Position numbers and translations under genes: made by a program
Shown: one piece after another, positions 1-6,242 of the stretch
Layout: each line of letters opens with the position of its first letter
Numbering within the stretch: position 1 is the first letter of the stretch
Notes under the pieces: model-generated
What the model saw: only the letters and a program-made list of their open reading frames with translations
Databases searched by the model: none
What the model was told of the DNA's origin: nothing
From: Clostridia bacterium
GTDB lineage: Bacteria; Bacillota; Clostridia; UBA1381
Direction of reading: 5' to 3'
Length of the DNA: 6,592 nt
Assembly: GCA_017380475.1 (NCBI GenBank)
Contig: JAFODX010000125.1
Location: 1 to 6,592 of the forward strand

Positions 1-1587
1 AAGTTCAAATATATACTTGTTGATGAGTATCAGGACACGAACAACACGCAGTATGAACTCATAAGCCTTTTGGTCAACAGTGACGCAAACGTGTGTGTGG
101 TTGGTGATGATGACCAGAGTATATATAAGTTCCGTGGTGCGAACATAAACAACATTCTCGATTTCCAGAAAGATTATCAGGGTGCGGTAAGAATAACGCT
201 TGACGAAAACTACCGTTCAACCTCTACAATCCTTGATGCGGCAAACGCAGTTATTTCACATAATAAAAAGCGTATGGGCAAGAACTTGTGGACAAGCAAG
301 GACGAGGGCGAGAAGATAACAGTATTTACAGGCTTTGACGAAAAGCAGGAGGCAGGCTTCATTGCACGTGAAATCAGACGTCAGTATAAGTGCCGCAAGC
401 GGTTTAGTGACTGTGCGATATTGTACCGAACAAATGCACAGTCACGAGCACTTGAAGAAGCCCTGATGTATGAAGCAATTCCTTACAAGGTACTTGCAGG
501 TCAGAGGTTCTATGACCGTAAGGAAATAAAGGATGTTGTCGCATATTTAAAGCTCATTTATAACCCGAGTGATAGCTTGAGTCTGGCACGGATTATAAAC
601 GAACCGAAACGTAAGATAGGTGCGGCGACCGTTGATAAAATTATGGCACATGCAGAGCGTGAGTATACAACAGCATATGAAGTTTTGCGTTCGGTTGATG
701 AGTACAGTGACCTCAAAAGTGCTGCGCCAAGGCTTAAACAATTCTTTGAATTGATAGAGGAGTTCAGAGTAAAAGCGTATAATGAAGAAATGCCTGTAGG
801 CGAGCTTGTGCAGTTCGTTATAGAAGAGTCGGGATATATGCAGATGCTCCGTGACGAGGAAACAACCGAGTCAAAAACCCGTATAGAGAACATTGAAGAA
901 TTTATAAATGTAGCATATGAATTCCAGAACAGTGCTGATTTTGAGGGTAAGCTTAACGAATTTCTTGAAAAGGTAATGCTCGTTTCGGATATAGACGGAT
1001 ATGACGAGAATGAGGACAGTGTGGTTTTGATGACTGTACACAGTGCGAAAGGTCTTGAATTTCCGGTAGTTTTCATTTCGGGAATGGAGGAGGAGCTGTT
1101 CCCGGGACTTAAATCTTTTGATGCGGAAGAGGAGCTTGAAGAGGAACGCCGTCTTTGTTATGTTGCAATAACCCGTGCAAAAGAAAAACTTTATATGACA
1201 CGTGCCACGTCACGGTTCAAGTACGGACAGCGTTTTCCGAGTGATGAATCGCGGTTCTTGCGTGAAGTCCCGGGTGAGCTTACAGAGGATGCATCAGGCG
1301 GTATGATGAGGACAAGAAATACGCTTGATGGTATCGGCATAAGCATAAAGTCCGAACCGAAAATGATGCGGTATGAAGAAAAGAAAGAACCGACACCGGC
1401 GATAAACGAGTTTGATTTTAAGCCGGGAGACAGAGTCCGTCACAGAAAATTCGGGGACGGAACAATTGTGACGTCGCAGGCAATAGGCCGTGATGCAATT
1501 GTGGTTATAGATTTTGACACCGCAGGCAATAAACGCCTTATGGCGGCATTTGCCAAACTTGAAAGAATAACGGGAGGGGACGCATAA
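1..1587 (+). CDS. pcrA: ATP-dependent DNA helicase PcrA (UvrD/Rep family, SF1A), 5' end outside window
   Basis: This is a 3'-5' superfamily 1 DNA helicase that acts in nucleotide excision repair, plasmid replication and removal of stalled transcription complexes. The frame is open from base 1, so the gene enters from the left; the TTG at 70 is internal. Helicase motifs appear in order: Walker B/motif II VDEYQDTN at 19-42, motif III GDDDQSIYKFRG at 103-138, motif IV LDENYRST at 199-222, motif V MTVHSAKGLEF at 1030-1062 and motif VI YVAITRAKEKLY at 1159-1194. After an acidic, variable linker, a C-terminal Tudor-like domain (KPGDRVRHRKFGDGTI, from about 1420) ends the protein. That domain binds RNA polymerase in Bacillus PcrA and favours PcrA over Rep. 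The visible 528 codons plus about 215 missing residues, which would carry Walker A, fit the usual length of roughly 730-740. The stop codon directly abuts the rqcH start, which suggests one operon. The family assignment is very secure; PcrA rather than another UvrD paralogue is an inference. Confidence 0.96.
   Translation, partial: KFKYILVDEYQDTNNTQYELISLLVNSDANVCVVGDDDQSIYKFRGANINNILDFQKDYQGAVRITLDENYRSTSTILDAANAVISHNKKRMGKNLWTSKDEGEKITVFTGFDEKQEAGFIAREIRRQYKCRKRFSDCAILYRTNAQSRALEEALMYEAIPYKVLAGQRFYDRKEIKDVVAYLKLIYNPSDSLSLARIINEPKRKIGAATVDKIMAHAEREYTTAYEVLRSVDEYSDLKSAAPRLKQFFELIEEFRVKAYNEEMPVGELVQFVIEESGYMQMLRDEETTESKTRIENIEEFINVAYEFQNSADFEGKLNEFLEKVMLVSDIDGYDENEDSVVLMTVHSAKGLEFPVVFISGMEEELFPGLKSFDAEEELEEERRLCYVAITRAKEKLYMTRATSRFKYGQRFPSDESRFLREVPGELTEDASGGMMRTRNTLDGIGISIKSEPKMMRYEEKKEPTPAINEFDFKPGDRVRHRKFGDGTIVTSQAIGRDAIVVIDFDTAGNKRLMAAFAKLERITGGDA
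1572..1579 (+). promoter_or_regulatory. Ribosome binding site of rqcH inside the end of pcrA
   Basis: A strong purine-rich Shine-Dalgarno stretch (GGGAGGGG) lies in the last codons of pcrA, 8 bases before the rqcH ATG. It supports the 1588 start and fits translational coupling, because the pcrA TAA and the rqcH ATG touch. Confidence 0.85.
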
Positions 1588-3345
1588 ATGGCACTTGATG
1601 CAGTTGCAGTTAAGGCACTTGTTGCAGAATTACAGTGTCTTGTCGGCGGCAGAGTTGATAAGGTACATCAGCCGGAGCGTGACGAAATTGCAATCGGAGT
1701 AAGAACATATGATGAAAGCTTCAGACTGCTTATTTCGGCAAGCCCTGCACATCCGAGAATACATTTAAGCACACACTCGAAGTCAAACCCTAAAACAGCA
1801 CCGCTTTTCTGTATGCTTTTAAGAAAACATCTTGCAAGCGGAAGAATAACCGCAATAACGCAGGTAGGGTTTGAGCGAATTGTAAAGGTATCGGTTGAAA
1901 GCTATGACGAGCTTGGAGATTATACCGAGAAATCACTCTATGTAGAGATAATGGGCAGACACTCCAACGTTATACTTGTAAACAACGAGGGCAGAATTAT
2001 AGATTCAATAAAACGTATTGATGAATCTATGAGTTCGGTGCGAGAGATATTACCGGGCGGAGTTTATGAGCTTCCGCCCATTCAGTCAAAGACCGCACTT
2101 GCTGACTGGGAAACGGAAAACGATCTTGAGTTTTTGGGGACACAAAAAGTCGACAAGGCAATAATTTCGCAGATAGCGGGCATAAGTCCGCTTACGGCAC
2201 GTGAGATGGTATATAATGTATTCGGAACAACTGATGTTCTTTCGGATGCGGTTAATACCAACCGTTATGCTATGCTTAAGCTTGAAATAAATAAGCTTAA
2301 ATCACGCACAGAGAATAATGATTTTGAACCGTGTATGATAGAGGACACGCAAACGGGAAAGCTTGTCGAGTTTTCGGCTATCCCGATAGAGCAATATGAA
2401 ACACTTGCAAAGGTTGTTAAATACGAAAGTATGTCTGAACTTGTTGATGAGTTCTATTATAAGCGAGATGTTAATGAAAGGATGCGACAGAAAACCGCAG
2501 ACCTTGTAAAGCTTTTAAACAACCACAGAGAGCGTATCGCAAAGAAGATGGCAATACTTCGCTCAACGCTTTCTGATGCAGAGAAGATGGACACATACCG
2601 TGAGTATGGTGACCTCATAACTGCAAATATTTACCGCATACAAGAGGGACACAAAAGTGTGGAGCTTGAAAATTATTTCGATGAAAATATGAAGACGGTA
2701 AAAATAACGCTTGACCCGTCACTTTCACCCTCGCAGAATGCACAGAAGTATTATAAGAAATACAACAAGTCAAAAACAGCTTTGAAGGAAGCTCAAAAAC
2801 AGCTTGAGCAGAGTGCGGAGGAATTGGAGTATATTGAAAGCACACTCGCAATGGTAGAAACGGCAGACAGACTTGAGGATATTTCCGTAATCCGGCGTGA
2901 GCTTGCAAACGAGGGTTATATAAAGCGAAGCACCAATGCACAGAAAAAGCAGAAAGCCGAGCAGTCTAAACCGATGCACTTCGTGTCAAGCGACGGCTTT
3001 GACATATATGTCGGCAGAAACAACACGCAGAATGATTATCTCACATTGAAGCTTGCAAACTCGTCTGATTTGTGGTTCCATACAAAGGATATTCACGGCT
3101 CACACACCGTAATAAAGCTCGGTCTTGACAAGGACGTGCCAAAACAGACAATTTTAGAGGCTGCAGCGCTTGCAGCGTACTATTCAAAGGCAAGAGAGAG
3201 CTCGCAGGTTCCCGTTGACTATACCACAATCAAAAATGTGAAAAAACCAAACGGCGCAAAACCGGGAATGGTGATATACGAGCATTATAACACGGTATAT
3301 ATAAAACCGGAATTATTGTCCGTTGATAATGATAAAACTGATTGA
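1588..3345 (+). CDS. rqcH: RqcH, NFACT-family ribosome-associated quality control factor (Rqc2/Tae2 homologue, older name fibronectin-binding protein)
   Basis: RqcH binds 50S subunits obstructed by peptidyl-tRNA and recruits tRNA-Ala, adding C-terminal alanine tails that mark stalled nascent chains for degradation. This role is known from Bacillus subtilis. The older annotation as a fibronectin/fibrinogen-binding adhesin comes from homologues such as PavA, and no signal peptide is visible here. The 585 residues match the family length. The NFACT-N domain starts at MALD and contains FCMLLRKHL (74-82), ER (96-97) and YVEIMGRHSNVILV (118-131). A helix-hairpin-helix-like segment lies near 192-215. 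Charged coiled-coil helices lie at about 293-335 and 385-430, flanking the signature LDPSLSPSQNAQKYYKKYNK (375-394). The C-terminal NFACT-R domain carries YVGRNNTQND (474-483) and DLWFHTKDIHGSH (494-506). Bacillus has Asp-Arg where this protein has Glu96-Arg97. The gene sits immediately after pcrA. The start is fixed by the SD site and by the conserved N-terminal MALD. Confidence 0.95.
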   Translation: MALDAVAVKALVAELQCLVGGRVDKVHQPERDEIAIGVRTYDESFRLLISASPAHPRIHLSTHSKSNPKTAPLFCMLLRKHLASGRITAITQVGFERIVKVSVESYDELGDYTEKSLYVEIMGRHSNVILVNNEGRIIDSIKRIDESMSSVREILPGGVYELPPIQSKTALADWETENDLEFLGTQKVDKAIISQIAGISPLTAREMVYNVFGTTDVLSDAVNTNRYAMLKLEINKLKSRTENNDFEPCMIEDTQTGKLVEFSAIPIEQYETLAKVVKYESMSELVDEFYYKRDVNERMRQKTADLVKLLNNHRERIAKKMAILRSTLSDAEKMDTYREYGDLITANIYRIQEGHKSVELENYFDENMKTVKITLDPSLSPSQNAQKYYKKYNKSKTALKEAQKQLEQSAEELEYIESTLAMVETADRLEDISVIRRELANEGYIKRSTNAQKKQKAEQSKPMHFVSSDGFDIYVGRNNTQNDYLTLKLANSSDLWFHTKDIHGSHTVIKLGLDKDVPKQTILEAAALAAYYSKARESSQVPVDYTTIKNVKKPNGAKPGMVIYEHYNTVYIKPELLSVDNDKTD

Positions 3346-3360
3346 CTTTTCAGCCAATCA
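3339..3360. repeat. Short inverted repeat across the rqcH stop and the -35 region
   Basis: TGATTG (3339-3344) and CAATCA (3355-3360) form a 6-bp inverted repeat separated by 10 bases. It overlaps the rqcH stop codon and the -35 box of the next gene. No T-tract follows, so it does not look like a terminator. It could be a weak operator or chance. Confidence 0.3.
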
Positions 3361-3370
3361 ATGGTATAAT
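3342..3370 (+). promoter_or_regulatory. Sigma-A-type promoter of the phosphoribosyltransferase gene
   Basis: The -35 box TTGACT (3342-3347) and a perfect -10 box TATAAT (3365-3370) are separated by 17 bases. A TGG directly before the -10 (3362-3364) makes it an extended -10 promoter. Transcription would start near 3377, giving a leader of about 35 bases. The TGA stop of rqcH lies inside the -35 box. No intrinsic terminator separates rqcH from this promoter, so the downstream gene could also receive read-through from pcrA-rqcH. Confidence 0.85.
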
Positions 3371-3411
3371 CTATATGTAAATTTACTCAAACCGGAAGAG
3401 GGAAACAAAAA

Positions 3412-3951
3412 ATGAATAAAACATACAAAATGACAATAGCAGGAATTGAGCGTGAGTTGCCGTTGTTTGCGGTAAATGATAAGCTTGAAATAGCGGCGTT
3501 TATAATGTTCTCGGATGTGGAAATCACAGTTGCGTGTGCTGAAGCACTTCTGAAAAAAGTACCCGAATTTGATGTTATTATAACAGCCGAATCAAAGGGA
3601 ATCCCGCTTGCCTACGAAATGGCACGCCAGTCGGGTAAGCCGTATGTGGTAATAAGAAAGTCGGTTAAAGTCTATATGAAAAACTCGACTAAGGTAACAG
3701 TTAAGTCAATCACAACTGCAGAGGAGCAGACAATGTATCTGGGTGAGGACGATATGGACAAACTTCGTAACAAGCGAGTTCTTATTGTTGACGATGTAAT
3801 CAGTACGGGCGGTTCACTCCGTTCAATCGAGCAGTTCTGTGAAAAGGCAAACGCAACCATTTGCGGTGAGGCGGCAGTGCTTGCCGAGGGAGATGCAGCA
3901 GAGCGTGACGATATAATATTCCTTGAAAAATTACCTCTTTTCTTTAAATAA
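3412..3951 (+). CDS. Type I phosphoribosyltransferase (adenine-phosphoribosyltransferase-like, substrate uncertain)
   Basis: Type I phosphoribosyltransferases transfer a ribose-5-phosphate from PRPP to a base, typically for purine or pyrimidine salvage in the cytoplasm. The 179-residue protein shows the canonical PRPP-binding loop VLIVDDVISTGGS at residues 123-135 (bases 3778-3816), with the acidic pair Asp127-Asp128. A pyrophosphate-loop-like segment ESKGIP lies at residues 60-65, followed by the Arg82-Lys83 region. Proteins of this type in Clostridia are usually labelled adenine phosphoribosyltransferase. The variable hood that would define the base is not one I can read, so I leave the gene symbol blank. 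A xanthine-, orotate- or regulator-type role is not excluded. The ATG is preceded by AGAGGG (3397-3402) with a 9-base spacing. The gene has its own strong promoter and ends in a shared terminator, so it can be monocistronic. No signal peptide or membrane segment is seen. Confidence 0.88.
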   Translation: MNKTYKMTIAGIERELPLFAVNDKLEIAAFIMFSDVEITVACAEALLKKVPEFDVIITAESKGIPLAYEMARQSGKPYVVIRKSVKVYMKNSTKVTVKSITTAEEQTMYLGEDDMDKLRNKRVLIVDDVISTGGSLRSIEQFCEKANATICGEAAVLAEGDAAERDDIIFLEKLPLFFK

Positions 3952-3987
3952 AAAATGGTTCAGGATTTATTATCCTGAACCATTTTT
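3951..3987. terminator. Bidirectional intrinsic terminator between convergent genes
   Basis: A perfect 16-bp inverted repeat pairs 3951-3966 with 3972-3987 around the 5-base loop TTATT. The G+C-rich core is GGTTCAGGA/TCCTGAACC, and the stem ends are A-rich on one side and T-rich on the other, so a U-tract follows the core in both directions. It begins on the last base of the phosphoribosyltransferase stop and ends one base before the stop of the minus-strand lipoprotein gene. It therefore probably serves both. Confidence 0.95.
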
Positions 3988-3988
3988 A

Positions 3989-4570
3989 TTACTTAAGAAG
4001 AAATACTTTCTCTACCTGACCGTCTTCGGGCAAACCGTATTTCTGTACCATTACAGTAACGGGTGTTTCCTCATCGGTTACAAAGTAAGTTTTCTGAACT
4101 CTTGTTTTCTTGCCGGGATCAATAACTTCAACACCTGAAAGAACGTTTATGCCTTCCATATTAACTACTGCAGGCATCATTTTTGTCTCGTTCTGTGTAG
4201 CATTGACTGTGAAGCGGTTTGAAAATGCTGCTGCTTCAGTTGAGTTATTTTCGTATGTGAATGATACTACAAGGATTTTTGAATCTTCGGTTTCTACGAG
4301 CTTTGCACTGTCGATTGAAACGTGGTTTGCGCCGATATCGCCTTTTGAAAGTCTATCGCTTGTATCACTGTTAAGAGTTTTGCCGTCAACCTTTTTCATA
4401 TCAACTTCTTTTCCTGCACCGTCGATAGTTGTGCCGGGTATCTCGTTGCCCTTTTCATCTACTGCTGCACCGCCCTGTGTTACCAAACTTCCTGCATCGC
4501 CGGAATTACCGCACGCAGTCATTGTAAGAACAAGTGATGCTACTGCTAATATTGCCAATATTTTTTTCAT
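3989..4570 (-). CDS. Secreted lipoprotein of unknown function with a C-terminal Ig-like (DUF5067/DUF4352-like) domain
   Basis: I do not recognise a specific function. The 193-residue product starts with a classical lipoprotein signal: MKK, a hydrophobic stretch at about 4-17, and the lipobox MTAC with Cys20, the only cysteine in the protein. The mature protein should be lipid-anchored on the outer face of the cytoplasmic membrane. Residues 21-85 form a Gly/Asp/Lys/Thr-rich, probably disordered linker containing two similar units, VDEKGNEI (37-44) and IDGAGKEV (49-56). Residues about 85-193 look like a beta-sandwich: KILVVSFTYENNS (98-110), a middle region with AFSNRFTVNATQN (115-127), DPGKKTRVQKTYFV (151-164), then VTVMVQ (171-176). 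This pattern of a preserved interaction or extracellular additive domain resembles DUF5067/DUF4352 lipoproteins of Firmicutes, an assignment made from memory of the fold pattern. The gene has its own promoter, is divergent from malQ and converges on the phosphoribosyltransferase gene. Lipoprotein status is secure; the domain name is tentative. Confidence 0.9.
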   Translation of the reverse strand: MKKILAILAVASLVLTMTACGNSGDAGSLVTQGGAAVDEKGNEIPGTTIDGAGKEVDMKKVDGKTLNSDTSDRLSKGDIGANHVSIDSAKLVETEDSKILVVSFTYENNSTEAAAFSNRFTVNATQNETKMMPAVVNMEGINVLSGVEVIDPGKKTRVQKTYFVTDEETPVTVMVQKYGLPEDGQVEKVFLLK

Positions 4571-4584
4571 AATTATTTATACTA

Positions 4585-4590
4585 TCCTTT
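4585..4590 (-). promoter_or_regulatory. Ribosome binding site of the lipoprotein gene, unusually long spacing
   Basis: On the minus strand AAAGGA precedes the ATG by 14 bases, longer than the usual 6-10. The intervening bases are all A/T/G-rich with no better SD. The ATG is still preferred because it gives an intact MKK-type lipoprotein signal, and no in-frame ATG, GTG or TTG lies between the site and the start. Confidence 0.6.
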
Positions 4591-4608
4591 CGTTTTGATA
4601 TCGTCTAT

Positions 4609-4637
4609 ATACTACCACAATCCGACCGAAAAATCAA
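4609..4637 (-). promoter_or_regulatory. Sigma-A-type promoter of the lipoprotein gene
   Basis: Read on the minus strand, the -35 box TTGATT (4632-4637) and -10 box TAGTAT (4609-4614) are 17 bases apart. A TGG just before the -10 gives an extended -10 element. Each hexamer matches consensus at four of six positions. Transcription would start near 4602, leaving a leader of about 32 bases. Confidence 0.7.
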
Positions 4638-4674
4638 GGGGTTTCCCGAAAATTCATATCAGGTTAACATTTAT

Positions 4675-4703
4675 TTGACATAAATTTGCTGTTTTGGTAT
4701 AAT
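4675..4703 (+). promoter_or_regulatory. Consensus sigma-A promoter of malQ
   Basis: TTGACA (4675-4680) and TATAAT (4698-4703) are both perfect consensus boxes with a 17-base spacer, and TGG at 4695-4697 adds an extended -10. The predicted start near 4710 leaves a leader of about 26 bases. No catabolite-response element or other clear operator is seen in the flanking DNA, so by sequence this promoter should be strong and perhaps constitutive. Confidence 0.9.
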
Positions 4704-4718
4704 AGATATATTATAAAT

Positions 4719-4726
4719 GGAAAGGA
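4719..4726 (+). promoter_or_regulatory. Ribosome binding site deciding the TTG start of malQ
   Basis: GGAAAGGA lies 9 bases before the TTG at 4736. No in-frame ATG or GTG lies nearby, and the family's conserved N-terminus (SGILLHISSLPS) begins four codons into the frame. The TTG is therefore the natural start. Confidence 0.8.
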
Positions 4727-4735
4727 TACGAAAAA

Positions 4736-6211
4736 TTGAGAGCAAGCGGAATACTTTTGCATATCTCCTCACTGCCGTCTCTATACGGTATCGGCACACT
4801 CGGCAGTGAGGCATATAAATTTATAGATTTTCTGAAAGAGGCAGGGCAGAGCTATTGGCAGATACTTCCCGTATGCCCGACAAGCTACGGCGATTCGCCG
4901 TATCAGTCGTTTTCTACCTACGCAGGAAATCCGTATTTTATAGACTTTGAGTTGCTGAAAAAAGATGGATTGCTTATTGAGGCTGATTATGAGGGGATAG
5001 ACTGGGGCGATAACCCCGGATATGCCGATTATGAAAAGCTTTACAATAACCGGTTTGATGTTTTGAAAAGGGCATATAAGCGGTTTTGCGACAGGGACAA
5101 AACGGACTTTTACAGGTTTCTTGACGATAACGAGCGTTGGATTTCAAACTATGCACTGTTTATGTCAATAAAAAACGAAAATGACGGCAAGTGCTGGCTT
5201 GAATGGGAGGACGGCTTAAAACGCCGTGACCCGCATTCGCTGTGGCTTTTTAAGGAGTCGCACAAAGAAGATGTCGAGTTCTGGGAATTTGTGCAGTTTA
5301 TGTTCTTTGAGCAGTGGAAAAAGCTCAAAGCGTATGCGACAGAAAATGGAATAAAGATAATAGGTGATATTCCAATCTATGTCGCACTTGACAGTGCAGA
5401 TGTGTGGGTTTCTCCCGATTTATTCGACCTTGACGATGAGCTTATGCCAAAAACCGTTGCAGGCTGTCCGCCCGATATTTTCTCCGAGGACGGTCAGTTG
5501 TGGGGAAATCCCATATATAACTGGCAAAGACACAAAGAAACCGGTTACGGCTGGTGGATTGACAGAATGAAATCGGCTAAAGAGCTTTATGACGTTATCA
5601 GAATAGACCATTTCCGTGGTTTTGACGAATTTTTCACGATTCCCTACGGCGACGAAACTGCACGAGGCGGAAGCTGGCGTCAGGGTCCGGGAATGGATTT
5701 GTTCAGAGCGCTTGAAGAAAAACTCGGCACACTCCCGATTATCGCCGAGGATTTGGGATTTTTAACACCGGGTGTAAAAAAATTGCTAAAGGATTCGGGA
5801 TATCCGGGTATGAAAGTTCTGCAGTATGCATTCTCTGACAGAGAAAATGATTATCTGCCGTTTCGGTATGATAAAAACTGTGTCTGCTATGTCGGCACGC
5901 ACGACAACGCACCGATTAAGGAATGGATTACGGAAATCACTGATGATGAGTTGGAATTTTGCAAAGAATATATGGGCTATAATGGGAAAACAGACAGTGA
6001 TTTTGTGTGGTCACTGATACGGCTTATGATGGCATCGGTTGCCGATACTGCAATTATTCTTATGCAGGACTGCCTTGAGCTTGGCAAGGAGTCACGTATG
6101 AACACACCGTCGATGCCATACGGCAACTGGCAGTGGCGTATGCAAAAAGATGCAATAACAGATGCACTCACCGAAAAAATCGCAACTCTTACAGAGTTAT
6201 ACGGAAGATGA
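4736..6211 (+). CDS. malQ: 4-alpha-glucanotransferase (amylomaltase, glycoside hydrolase family 77)
   Basis: MalQ is a cytoplasmic enzyme that transfers alpha-1,4-glucan segments between maltooligosaccharides, used in maltose/starch breakdown or glycogen turnover. The 491 residues match the short, about 500-residue bacterial type rather than the longer E. coli form. Conserved blocks in order are SGILLHISSLPS near the N-terminus, SPYQSFSTYAGNP, GDIPIYVALDSADVW, PPDIFSEDGQLWGNPIYNW, RIDHFRGF with the nucleophile Asp291, IIAEDLGF with the acid/base Glu338, and GTHDN with the transition-state Asp390. These match Asp293, Glu340 and Asp395 of the Thermus enzyme. The protein ends shortly after the conserved GNWQWRM block, so it looks full length and intact. 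After GTHDN it reads API where many homologues have DTT-like residues, probably a clade variant. The start is TTG. It is transcribed alone from a consensus promoter and followed by a terminator; no transporter or glycogen gene is in view. Confidence 0.96.
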   Translation: MRASGILLHISSLPSLYGIGTLGSEAYKFIDFLKEAGQSYWQILPVCPTSYGDSPYQSFSTYAGNPYFIDFELLKKDGLLIEADYEGIDWGDNPGYADYEKLYNNRFDVLKRAYKRFCDRDKTDFYRFLDDNERWISNYALFMSIKNENDGKCWLEWEDGLKRRDPHSLWLFKESHKEDVEFWEFVQFMFFEQWKKLKAYATENGIKIIGDIPIYVALDSADVWVSPDLFDLDDELMPKTVAGCPPDIFSEDGQLWGNPIYNWQRHKETGYGWWIDRMKSAKELYDVIRIDHFRGFDEFFTIPYGDETARGGSWRQGPGMDLFRALEEKLGTLPIIAEDLGFLTPGVKKLLKDSGYPGMKVLQYAFSDRENDYLPFRYDKNCVCYVGTHDNAPIKEWITEITDDELEFCKEYMGYNGKTDSDFVWSLIRLMMASVADTAIILMQDCLELGKESRMNTPSMPYGNWQWRMQKDAITDALTEKIATLTELYGR

Positions 6212-6242
6212 ATAAAAGAGTAGTCACTGACTACTCTTTTAT
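6212..6242. terminator. Intrinsic terminator after malQ, overlapping the 3' end of larC
   Basis: A perfect inverted repeat pairs 6212-6224 with 6230-6242 around CACTG (core AGAGTAGT/ACTACTCT). A TTTT at 6237-6240 sits in the 3' arm for plus-strand transcripts, and a matching T-run lies at the other end for minus-strand transcripts. It begins directly after the malQ TGA. Its 3' arm contains the last three codons and stop of the convergent larC. The U-tracts are short and largely inside the stem, so strength is uncertain, and in the minus direction it may work less well. Confidence 0.75.

Noticed and set aside
70..72. TTG at 70 as the real start of the helicase
   Set aside because: The frame is open to base 1 and encodes the essential Walker B motif upstream of this codon, so the gene is simply cut by the window edge.
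558..1076. 172-codon open frame on the minus strand inside pcrA
   Set aside because: It lies antisense to conserved helicase sequence, is Ser-rich as expected of a shadow frame, and has no SD or family likeness.
2615..2979. Overlapping minus-strand frames inside rqcH
   Set aside because: They are antisense to the coiled-coil and linker region of a well-conserved protein, with no ribosome site or family match.
3346..3411. Possible riboswitch upstream of the phosphoribosyltransferase gene
   Set aside because: The leader is only about 35 bases from the predicted start, too short for a purine-type aptamer, and no conserved junction motifs are seen.
3923..4138. Plus-strand frame running from the phosphoribosyltransferase end through the terminator
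   Set aside because: It overlaps the perfect terminator hairpin and the opposing lipoprotein gene; no SD or domain supports it.
4110..4598. 162-codon open frame on the plus strand opposite the lipoprotein gene
   Set aside because: The minus-strand frame has a clear lipoprotein signal, promoter and terminator. The plus frame is its mirror and shows no recognisable domain.
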